Assembly (NCBI GenBank): GCA_036675345.1
Contig: JAKFFE010000004.1
Span: 1-50,066 of the forward strand
Direction: 5' to 3'
Length of the DNA: 50,066 nt
Origin: JALYOC01 sp036675345
Lineage (GTDB): Bacteria; Myxococcota; Myxococcia; Myxococcales; Myxococcaceae
The notes beneath the pieces were generated by a model, which saw only the letters and a list, made by a program, of their open reading frames with translations, made no database searches and was not told the origin of the DNA. A program made the translations under genes and the position numbers. Of the stretch, positions 1 to 6,665 are shown piece by piece. Within the stretch, counting starts at the first letter, position 1. Each line of letters begins with the position of its first letter.

Positions 1-70
1 CCCTCAATGAAATTGCGAGTTACCGCAATATTCAACTTGGGCTTGCTATTTGGTTTTCAAAGACCGAGCG
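1..70 (-). promoter_or_regulatory. rRNA operon leader with boxA-like element
   Basis: On the minus strand, positions 69-50 read GGTCTTTGAAAACC within their middle, close to the boxA antitermination element of rRNA leaders (Bacillus-type TCTTTGAAAAC). The strand continues with an A/T-rich stretch and ends at the window edge with CATTGAGGG, which resembles the first bases of a 16S rRNA gene just before the conserved TTTGATCCTGGC. The 16S gene itself lies outside the window, so this is inference from the leader motif and from the tandem promoters upstream. Confidence 0.5.
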
Positions 71-135
71 ACCGACTGCTGTCGCTTCACTGCTTGCTGC
101 TGTTTGGAACCCCGTTTCCAACCCGGGGGCCGAAG

Positions 136-165
136 CTTTTATTCGAAGCTGGGTGCGTCCGTCAA
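136..165 (-). promoter_or_regulatory. Tandem rRNA promoter, most downstream of four
   Basis: The minus strand has a -35 box TTGACG (165-160) and a -10 box TAAAAG (141-136) with an 18-nt spacer, or ATAAAA with 17 nt. A direct repeat AGCTTCG flanks the -10 box. It is the promoter nearest the boxA-like leader. Confidence 0.45.
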
Positions 166-250
166 GTCCCCTTCTCAACTTCTTTTCGGGGCCGACCGTC
201 GCTGACTGCTGCGACCGTCGTTCTCTTGGGTCCCTACCCTTCGCCAACCA

Positions 251-279
251 CCTCTACCGTCCGGGACCGCTTCGATCAA
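251..279 (-). promoter_or_regulatory. Tandem rRNA promoter, third of four
   Basis: The minus strand has a -35 box TTGATC (279-274) and a -10 box TAGAGG (256-251), spacer 17 nt. It lies in the same orientation as its neighbours and about 100 nt from them. Confidence 0.4.
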
Positions 280-348
280 CCACTCTTTTTCGAAGCCAGC
301 TTCGTATTCTGATGTGCCCGCCGGGACTTCTTTTCGGCGGGGGGCGGC

Positions 349-377
349 TTCTACTCCGCCCTGCGATTCGAGGTCAA
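349..377 (-). promoter_or_regulatory. Tandem rRNA promoter, second of four
   Basis: The minus strand has a -35 box TTGACC (377-372) and a -10 box GTAGAA (354-349) with a 17-nt spacer. The -10 and the following GCCGCCCCCC are identical to those of the promoter at 443-471, which suggests duplication of a promoter module. Confidence 0.55.
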
Positions 378-442
378 CAACTTCTTTCGAATCCCTCCCC
401 TTCGCTGCGGACCCGGTGAAGGGGGCGTCGAAGGGGGGCGGC

Positions 443-471
443 TTCTACCGCTGGAAGGTCCGGGGTGTCAA
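443..471 (-). promoter_or_regulatory. Tandem rRNA promoter, most upstream of four
   Basis: The minus strand has a consensus -35 box TTGACA (471-466), a 17-nt spacer and a -10 box GTAGAA (448-443). It is the strongest-looking of the four promoters that face the left window edge. Between it and the YiiX-type gene (472-751) I see no gene, RNA or convincing plus-strand promoter; the open frames there lack a plausible start and protein-like composition. Confidence 0.55.
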
Positions 472-751
472 CGCCTTTGCGATCAAGAATCTTCGCGGCG
501 CCTGGGGGAGACTGAACCTCGCGGGGCCACGAAGTCTTTCCGTTCCCTGAGGAATGCCGCAAGCGGCCGGATGAGCGGTTGCCCGGTCTGGACCCCTCCC
601 TGCTGGGGCCCCCGCTCCAACCAGGGAGGCTCCAAACGCCAGACGGGGAAGAGGAGCGCCCCGCACCGCCTCTCCCGGGCGCCCCTCCCCTCCCATGGCG
701 CTGGCATGCCGGTCGCAATCCCCGCCTCCAGACCCTTCTCCAGGAGCCCCC

Positions 752-1366
752 ATGCGTTGGATTGCCCTCGCCTGTGCCCTGCTGTCCTCAGCCGCGGTGG
801 CCGCCGAGCCACGGTTCCGAAACGCGGATCTGATCTTCCACACCTCCCGCTCCAGCCAGTCGGAGGCGATTCGGGCGGCGACCCACAGCGACTACTCCCA
901 CGTGGGGTTGATCGAGGTCGCCCCCGACGGGGTGTTCGTGATCGAGGCGGTGCAGCCGGTGAAGCGGACCCCGCTCCGGGTGTTCCAGGCCCGGGGGAGA
1001 GGGAAGCGGTGGACCGTGCTCCGCGACGGTTCGCTGACCCACGCCCAGCGGGAGGCAATCGTGGCGGAGGCCAGGTCCCTGCTGGGGCGCCCCTACGACT
1101 TCCTCTTCGGTTGGGACGACCAGACCCTCTACTGCTCGGAGCTGGTGCGGAAGGCCTATACCCGGGGGGCGGGAAAGCAGGTGGGGCGGATGCAGCGGCT
1201 GGCGGAGCTGGATCTGACCCGGGTGGGGCCGGCGCTGGAGCAGCGCTACGGCCGGGGGTCGATCCCTGCCACCCTGGAGCTGCTGACCCCGGCCAGCCTG
1301 GCGGAGGATCCCACCTTCTCCGTGGTCCAGAGCACCTTCCCGCCAGGGCTGACCCGCACCCGGTAA
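752..1366 (+). CDS. YiiX/YebB-like secreted cysteine hydrolase
   Basis: This 204-residue protein belongs, by its motifs, to the permuted NlpC/P60-like (YiiX, DUF830) papain-fold hydrolases, which act on amide or ester bonds of cell-wall or lipid substrates; the actual substrate is unknown. A signal peptide is clear (residues 1-18, MRWIALACALLSSAAVAA, with an AxA cleavage site), so it is probably periplasmic. The catalytic His lies in HSDYSHVGL (about residues 47-55) and the catalytic Cys in YCSELV (about 128-133), the order expected for the permuted fold. I chose the ATG at 752 because AGGAG sits six nt upstream and it yields the signal peptide; upstream in-frame starts only add out-of-character sequence. 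It is convergent with the next gene and stands alone on the plus strand. Confidence 0.75.
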   Translation: MRWIALACALLSSAAVAAEPRFRNADLIFHTSRSSQSEAIRAATHSDYSHVGLIEVAPDGVFVIEAVQPVKRTPLRVFQARGRGKRWTVLRDGSLTHAQREAIVAEARSLLGRPYDFLFGWDDQTLYCSELVRKAYTRGAGKQVGRMQRLAELDLTRVGPALEQRYGRGSIPATLELLTPASLAEDPTFSVVQSTFPPGLTRTR

Positions 1367-1382
1367 GACGAAGGCGCCGGGC

Positions 1383-1688
1383 CTACTGCAACAGCACCTG
1401 CTGGATCAGCACCCCCACCTCGCCCTCCACCTCCACCAGGATCCCCCGCAGCACCACCGCCTCGTGCATCCGGAACGCCACCCGCTCGCCCTCCACCAGC
1501 CGGGCGCCCTCCGCCCAGCGATCCACCAGGATCACGTCCGAGGCACGCAGGGTCAGCATCTCATCCGGACGCAACGACGCCTCCCCCAGCTTCACCGCGG
1601 GCTGGGACTCGGCGACGATCCTCAGCTGGACCGACTCTGCTTCTGGGGAGGCTGGCACGGGCGGGGTCGGCTCGTTCAGGTCAGCCAC
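1383..1688 (-). CDS. Hypothetical protein, possible SpoA (FliN-like) domain
   Basis: A 101-residue protein starting at a GTG (1688) that overlaps the end of the HAD phosphatase gene by 13 nt, suggesting translational coupling. After a Pro/Glu-rich N-terminus, residues 20-100 have alternating hydrophobic residues and a pattern (LGEASLRPDEMLTLRASDVI, then EGERVAF and GVLIQQV) reminiscent of the SpoA domain of FliN/YscQ proteins: a short beta domain with a GDVI-type turn. No flagellar or type III secretion genes are nearby, so a secretion role is not supported by context. The match is by eye and weak; treat the gene as real and the family as a guess. Confidence 0.45.
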   Translation of the reverse strand: MADLNEPTPPVPASPEAESVQLRIVAESQPAVKLGEASLRPDEMLTLRASDVILVDRWAEGARLVEGERVAFRMHEAVVLRGILVEVEGEVGVLIQQVLLQ

Positions 1689-2545
1689 TCGAGGATCGCC
1701 CTCAGATCGTCGCTCTGGCCTCCGCGGGGGCCCAGCGCGCGCACCGCCTCGCGCTCCCACGGATTGGTTCCCGGCCTCAGCATCAGGTGGACGCTGGCCC
1801 CCAGTTGGGCCGGCAGCGCCAGATCCAGCTCGAAGATGTCGCCGGCCACCAGCGTGCTCTGGGGCCCGGTGCCCGGGTGGGCGTCCCAGATCTTCCGCAG
1901 CGCCTGGTAGTAATAGGCCCGCCGCACGTAGACCGGGCGGCCCAGCCCCTCCACCCGGGTGGTCTCCGGCAGCGCGTCGAACGTCGGCTCGGGGTGGGGC
2001 AGCGCCCCGGCGATGAACTTGCGCGCCTCGCCATGCACCTGGGGCCGCCGGTCCAGGGGCACCCCCAGATCGGTCAGCTTCTTCTGCACCATCTCGGTGT
2101 GGGCGTTGGTGACGATCACGATCGGCATCCCGGTGCCCATCAGCTTCTCGATCACCTCCCGGGCGTGGGGCCGGAACGCGGTGCGGGTCTGCTCGTAGGC
2201 CTTCTTGTAGAGCACCTGCACGATGTCCGTCCGCAGCCGCGCCGAGCTGAGGATCCCCATCCGCTTGAACACCAGCGTGGCCACCGCGGTGGAGTGGATG
2301 TAGGGGTCGGCGTTGGCCGGGGCCACCAGCTTCCCGTCCACGTCCCAGCCGTAGCGATCCGGATCGGCGGCGATGGTGCGCTCCGCCTCGCTCCAGGCCT
2401 CCTCCACATCCCGCCCGGCGATGTCGCAGACGTCCTCCCGGTAGGCGCGGGGGAACTCCCGGGCCTCCTCATGGACGTCGGTGAAGGTCCCGTCGAAATC
2501 CAGGACCACGCATCGGATCTTCCTCGAGGTACTGCCTGACTCCAT
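1676..2545 (-). CDS. HAD-superfamily hydrolase
   Basis: A 289-residue haloacid-dehalogenase-fold phosphatase. Motif I is DFDGTFTD (residues about 16-23, nucleophile Asp followed by the second Asp), motif II is VTNA (about 148-151), the motif III lysine probably lies in EARKF, and motif IV is GDIFELD (about 240-246). The long helical insertion between motifs I and II is a C1-type cap, as in phosphoglycolate-phosphatase-like members. Substrate is not predictable. The start ATG at 2545 gives a short Ser-rich lead before motif I. It overlaps the downstream small gene and is 73 nt from the glycosyltransferase gene upstream. Confidence 0.8.
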   Translation of the reverse strand: MESGSTSRKIRCVVLDFDGTFTDVHEEAREFPRAYREDVCDIAGRDVEEAWSEAERTIAADPDRYGWDVDGKLVAPANADPYIHSTAVATLVFKRMGILSSARLRTDIVQVLYKKAYEQTRTAFRPHAREVIEKLMGTGMPIVIVTNAHTEMVQKKLTDLGVPLDRRPQVHGEARKFIAGALPHPEPTFDALPETTRVEGLGRPVYVRRAYYYQALRKIWDAHPGTGPQSTLVAGDIFELDLALPAQLGASVHLMLRPGTNPWEREAVRALGPRGGQSDDLRAILEWLT

Positions 2546-2618
2546 CTCTGCCCTGCGCCTCCGCGCGAAACGTCGCTGCTGGCCAGCGTACCGTAAAACC
2601 CTGCCCCCGCGGGGCCGC

Positions 2619-3773
2619 TCAGTCCTGCGAATCAGGCGCGCTGCGCCAGCGCCAGGGCCTCAAGAAACGAATCAACAGCGACTCCACGCCAATCCCCGCG
2701 CAGACCGCGATCGCCGGCAGCACCAGCAGGATGTACTGGGGCCACTTGGTGGGCCACAGGAACAAGAAGATCATCCCCAGGATCATCCAGGAGGCGAAGA
2801 CCGGCCGCACCCGCAGCGCCCGTCCCAGCCCGGCCAGGGCCAGCGGCAGCAGCGTCCAGTCCGCCAGCGGGGTGAGGAACAGCCCGGCGTGCCACTTGTA
2901 GGGTTCGCTGCGGGTCAGCCAGTACACCGGCTGCCACCAGGGCAAGGCGGACTTCTTCACGTGCTCGCTTTGCGAGTAGTCGAGGTGGAAGCCCACGCTC
3001 TCCCCCAGCCGGGCCAGCGGCTGCGGCCACAAGAAGGGGTCGGCCAGGAAGAAGGCCGCCACCGCCACCGCGGCGAACGCCGCCAGCCAGCGGAGGTGTC
3101 CGCGCCCCCAGAGGAGGACGAACGGCGCCAGGGCCAGCGAGACCACCAGCCCGTAGGGGTACTTCCCGGCGGTGGTCAGCCCCAGCAGCACCGCGGAGCC
3201 CAGCAGCCACCCCACCCGCACCGGGCGCCGGCGCTCCTCCTCCGAACGGCGGCGGAAGGCGCGTTCGAACAGCAACACCGAGAGCAGCGCGAACAGCCCG
3301 GGCACCGCCTCCAGGTAGGCCTGGGCGGTGTACTTGGAGTGGTAGGTGGAGACGGCCAGCCCCAGCGCTCCCAGGGGATGGACCAGCCCCACCGCCATCA
3401 GCTGCCCCATCCCGAAGGTCCAGGACAGCCAGCGGGTGGCCAGGAAGGCGGGAACTGCCTGCTCCGGGGTGGGCCGGCCGACCCGGACCTGCTTCCAGTC
3501 CGGGACCGGCGCGTCGGAGGCCGCCAGCGTGCTGGCGAACATCAGCTTCACCAGCGGCGGGTGTTCCAGGTTCTCGCGGTACCCGGCCAGCTCTCCCCAT
3601 TTCCCCTCCCCCGCCAGCTGGCGGTAGTGGAAGGCGGCGGGGAGGTAGATCAGCTCGTCGAAGTCCGGAGGCAGCCGCTCCACCGCGACCGCGCGCTGCC
3701 AGCCTCCCAGGACCAGGGCCACCGCCAGCACCGCCCACAGCAACCACCGGATCCGCGTCGGGTGCTGGAACAT
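2619..3773 (-). CDS. Membrane glycosyltransferase, GT39/PMT-like
   Basis: A 384-residue polytopic membrane protein (about nine to ten hydrophobic segments) of the GT-C type that uses a polyprenyl- or dolichyl-phosphate sugar donor. The N-terminal periplasmic loop carries an acidic DFDELIYLPAAFHY stretch (about residues 36-49) and EHPPLVKL (about 68-75), both hallmarks of the GT39/ArnT/PMT_2 group. The ATG at 3773 overlaps the purB stop codon by one base (TGATG), so its translation is probably coupled to purB; the open frame continues upstream inside purB but that part is only purB read out of frame. Acceptor (protein, lipid A, cell-wall glycan) is unknown. Coupling to a purine gene has no obvious metabolic logic. 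Confidence 0.75.
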   Translation of the reverse strand: MFQHPTRIRWLLWAVLAVALVLGGWQRAVAVERLPPDFDELIYLPAAFHYRQLAGEGKWGELAGYRENLEHPPLVKLMFASTLAASDAPVPDWKQVRVGRPTPEQAVPAFLATRWLSWTFGMGQLMAVGLVHPLGALGLAVSTYHSKYTAQAYLEAVPGLFALLSVLLFERAFRRRSEEERRRPVRVGWLLGSAVLLGLTTAGKYPYGLVVSLALAPFVLLWGRGHLRWLAAFAAVAVAAFFLADPFLWPQPLARLGESVGFHLDYSQSEHVKKSALPWWQPVYWLTRSEPYKWHAGLFLTPLADWTLLPLALAGLGRALRVRPVFASWMILGMIFLFLWPTKWPQYILLVLPAIAVCAGIGVESLLIRFLRPWRWRSAPDSQD

Positions 3774-5083
3774 CACGCCCGACCAAAGACGCGGGTGAAG
3801 ATCTGGTCCACGTGGCGCAGGTGGTAGTCGGTGGAGAAGCAGGCGGCCACCTCCTCGGGGGTCATCTTCTGCAACAGCTCTGCGTCTCCCAGCAGGGCGG
3901 TCTTGAAGTCCACCCCCTCCTCGTACATCCGCATCGCGTTGCGCTGGACGATCACGTAGGCCGCCTGGCGATCCATGCCCTTCTTCGCCAGCTCCAGCAG
4001 GATCCGCTGCGAGTTGACCACCCCGCCCAGCAGCTCCAGGTTGCTGGCCATCCGCTCCGGGTACACCCGCAGCCCCTCCATCAGCCCCGCGAAGCGGTGG
4101 AGCATGAAGTCCAGGCAGATGGTGGCGTCCGGGCCGATCACCCGCTCCACCGAGGAGTGGGAGATGTCCCGCTCGTGCCACAGCGCCACGTTCTCCATCG
4201 CGCTCACCGCGTAGCCGCGCAGCAGTCGGGCCAGCCCGGTCAGGTTCTCGGAGAGGATCGGGTTGCGCTTGTGGGGCATCGCCGAGCTGCCCTTCTGCCC
4301 GGCGGTGAACGGCTCCTCCGCCTCCCGGACCTCGGTGCGCTGCAGGTGCCGGATCTCCACCGCGAACTTCTCGATCGACGCGCCCAGCAGCGCCAGGGCA
4401 CAGAAGTATTCGGCGTGGCGATCGCGCTGGATGATCTGGGAGGAGGCCGGCGCCGGGGTCAGCCCTAGCCTGGCGCAGGCGTGGGTCTCCACCGCCGGGG
4501 GGAGGTGGGCAAAGGTTCCCACCGCGCCGGAGATCTTCCCCACCGAGACCCCGTCCCGGGCGCGCAGCAGCCGCTCCTTGCCGCGGCGGAGCTCGTCGTA
4601 CCAGATGGCCAGCTTGTGGCCGAAGGTCATCGGCTCGGCGTGGATCCCGTGGCTGCGGCCCATCATCACGCTGCGCTGGTGGGCAAAGGCCTGCTTCTCC
4701 ACCGCCGCCATCACCCGGTCCACCCCGCGCGCCAGCAGGTCCGCCGCGTCCCGCAGGGTCATCCCCAGCGCGGTGTCCAGCACGTCCGAGGAGGTCATCC
4801 CCATGTGGAGGAAGCGCGCCGAGGGGCCCACCCGGTCCTCCATGAAGGTGAGGAAGGCGATCACGTCGTGCTTGGTGACCTTCTCGATCTCCTCGATCCG
4901 GCGCACGTCGTTGCCATCGAAGTCCCCGGCCCGCTCGCGGCAGTCGGTCAGGGCCTGCTCGGGGACCAGCCGCTGCTGGACCATGCCCTCCAGGGCCGCC
5001 AGCTCCACGTCACGCCACCGGCGCATGCGGGCCTCGTTGGTCCACAGCTCGGTCATCTCGGGTCTGCTGTATCGGGGGATCAC
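3773..5083 (-). CDS. purB: Adenylosuccinate lyase
   Basis: A 436-residue PurB, catalysing both the SAICAR-to-AICAR step and adenylosuccinate-to-AMP plus fumarate in cytosolic purine synthesis. It starts with the typical MIPRYSRPEM and carries the fumarase/aspartase superfamily signature GSSAMPHKRNP (about residues 265-275), the HMGMTSSDVLDT block (about 94-105) and the GRSHGIHAEP block with the catalytic His (about 142-151). Length matches the roughly 430-residue Bacillus/Thermotoga type. It is the first of a two-gene unit with the glycosyltransferase. No other purine gene is in the window. Confidence 0.95.
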   Translation of the reverse strand: MIPRYSRPEMTELWTNEARMRRWRDVELAALEGMVQQRLVPEQALTDCRERAGDFDGNDVRRIEEIEKVTKHDVIAFLTFMEDRVGPSARFLHMGMTSSDVLDTALGMTLRDAADLLARGVDRVMAAVEKQAFAHQRSVMMGRSHGIHAEPMTFGHKLAIWYDELRRGKERLLRARDGVSVGKISGAVGTFAHLPPAVETHACARLGLTPAPASSQIIQRDRHAEYFCALALLGASIEKFAVEIRHLQRTEVREAEEPFTAGQKGSSAMPHKRNPILSENLTGLARLLRGYAVSAMENVALWHERDISHSSVERVIGPDATICLDFMLHRFAGLMEGLRVYPERMASNLELLGGVVNSQRILLELAKKGMDRQAAYVIVQRNAMRMYEEGVDFKTALLGDAELLQKMTPEEVAACFSTDYHLRHVDQIFTRVFGRA

Positions 5084-5116
5084 ACCGCGCGTCGTGCCAC
5101 AGGCCGCCGGTTCTGG

Positions 5117-5605
5117 CTAGCGCCGACCCTGGGCGGCCAGCCTCCGGGCCCGGCGCTCTTGCCGCTGCTGTTCCACCCGCCTCACCTCCCGGCGGGCGCG
5201 ACTCAGCTGCACCGCGGCGAGGGCGGCCAGGGCCGCGGGCAGGAAGAAGAACAACATCAGCAGGGAGAAGGCCGCCTGGTGGGCCAGCAACAGTCCCCAC
5301 ACACAGAGCCAGCCGGCGCCCACCAGGGCGAGGGTCCGCACCAGCCCGTGGCGCTGGCGTTCCATCACCATCGCCACCAGCCCCAGGGTGAAGATTCCAG
5401 CGGCGATCGGCGGGGCGATCAGCAGCGAGGCGGGACGCTGAGGGGTCAGCTGCTGGAAGCCGGAGGCCAGCGCCAGGAACGCGGCCACCGCCAGGCAAAG
5501 CGCGGCCCCCAGGTCGCCGTGCATCAGCAGGTCCAGCCGCGGCCGGGGCCGGGCGTGGCGCGCGCGTTCACGGGACAGCAGCGGATCTTGATGGATCGGT
5601 CTCAC
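5117..5605 (-). CDS. Hypothetical four-helix membrane protein
   Basis: A 162-residue protein with a basic N-terminus, four hydrophobic segments (about residues 29-48, 60-80, 88-108 and 112-132) and a very Arg-rich C-terminal tail (RRARRLAAQGRR), probably cytoplasmic by the positive-inside rule. I recognise no family. The start is uncertain: GTG at 5605 lacks a good ribosome site, and an internal ATG at about residue 28 sits right before the first helix. It lies 33 nt upstream of purB in the same direction and may share its transcript. Confidence 0.55.
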   Translation of the reverse strand: MRPIHQDPLLSRERARHARPRPRLDLLMHGDLGAALCLAVAAFLALASGFQQLTPQRPASLLIAPPIAAGIFTLGLVAMVMERQRHGLVRTLALVGAGWLCVWGLLLAHQAAFSLLMLFFFLPAALAALAAVQLSRARREVRRVEQQRQERRARRLAAQGRR

Positions 5606-5685
5606 CCGGGCAGCCTGTGCATCAGCGGACAGGATGGCGGTCCCTCCCGTCCAGACCGCCCCGGGAGCGGGCGAGCAGCCGGGCG

Positions 5686-6654
5686 CTATTCGTAGACGCG
5701 CAGCGGGTAGCCGCGGGCGGCGGCCAGCTTGAACAGCTCGCCGGTCAGCTCGCAGCTGCTGCCCAGGCCACGGGCGGCGGACAGGTTCCAGGACACCTCC
5801 AGCAGCTCCGGGCCGGAGACCGCCAGGGCGCCGGGATCCACCTTCTCGTGGACGATCCGGTTCGCCAGTCGCCCCGCCTGCTGTCCGATCCCGGTGGGAG
5901 TGGGCGCAATCGACACCAGCGCCCCCTCCTTGACCTGGGTGGGGGAGAGCGCGACCAGCGGAATCCCCGCCGAGCGGGTCTTGCCGATCAGCAACCGGAC
6001 CAGGGCCTCGGTGGCCACCGTCTTGTCCGCCACCATCAACAAGGCGTCGATCTTGTCCCGCGCGCCGGCCAGCACCTGTTCGGCGCGCGCCTGCGAGTCC
6101 GCCTCCAGGGGGACGATGGTCAGCCCCCGGGGCCTGGCCTGGGCGACCGCCTGGGCCAGCACCTGCGCGGAGTAGCGCGGGTCATGGAGAATCCCCACCC
6201 GACGGATCCCCTCCCCCAGGGAGCGCAGCACGGTCAGCTCCACCGAGAGATCGCTGGTCATCCCGATCCCGGTGACGTTGGCGCCCTCCAGGCCGTACTT
6301 CTCGAAGTACGGGACCATGCAGAACACCACCGGGGTACGGGTCAGCGCCTTCTTGGCGGCGTTGGCGGCGGTGGGGCCGATCGCCAGCACCAGCGCCGGG
6401 TTCTCCTGGGCAATCCGCGCCAGCAGGGCGGCGTTCTCCCGTTGGACCGCCTCCCCGCGTCCCTCCTGCAAGGTGACCTCGGAGACCTGGGCCCGCGCCT
6501 CGCTGGAGAACCCGGCCACCACCTGGGAGTAGGCGGTCCGGTCCGCCGACTTGAGGATCACCACCCGGGCGTTAGCGGCGGCCCGGGCGGAGGGGACCCC
6601 CACCGCCCCCAGCAGCAGCAGCACCCACCCGGCAGTCTTCACGCGGTGGAGCAT
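5686..6654 (-). CDS. ABC-type substrate-binding protein (ABC_sub_bind/TrpX-like)
   Basis: A 322-residue exported protein of the ABC_sub_bind family (YtfQ/TrpX-like two-lobed binding fold). The N-terminus is a signal peptide (residues 1-27, ending PSARAAA). Conserved features are LVLAIGPTAANAA (about 80-92), PVVFCMVPYFEKYGL (about 98-112), NVTGIGMTSDL (about 115-125), RRVGILHDPRYS (about 140-151) and the hinge VSIAPTPTGIGQQAGRLA near the end. No permease or ATPase gene is adjacent, so it is an orphan here and may serve as a sensory or scavenging binding protein. The true start is the ATG at 6654, 11 nt after the stop of the pseudokinase gene; the two are likely cotranscribed, which could link this binding protein to that receptor. 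Confidence 0.75.
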   Translation of the reverse strand: MLHRVKTAGWVLLLLGAVGVPSARAAANARVVILKSADRTAYSQVVAGFSSEARAQVSEVTLQEGRGEAVQRENAALLARIAQENPALVLAIGPTAANAAKKALTRTPVVFCMVPYFEKYGLEGANVTGIGMTSDLSVELTVLRSLGEGIRRVGILHDPRYSAQVLAQAVAQARPRGLTIVPLEADSQARAEQVLAGARDKIDALLMVADKTVATEALVRLLIGKTRSAGIPLVALSPTQVKEGALVSIAPTPTGIGQQAGRLANRIVHEKVDPGALAVSGPELLEVSWNLSAARGLGSSCELTGELFKLAAARGYPLRVYE

Positions 6655-6665
6655 GGCCCGGGACC

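Noticed and set aside
571..2016. Plus-strand open frame covering the YiiX-type gene and part of the HAD gene
   Set aside because: It is in another frame than the YiiX-like protein with clear catalytic motifs and is highly Pro/Arg/Gly-rich.
3774..4181. N-terminal extension of the glycosyltransferase frame
   Set aside because: This part is purB read out of frame; the membrane protein starts at the ATG overlapping the purB stop.
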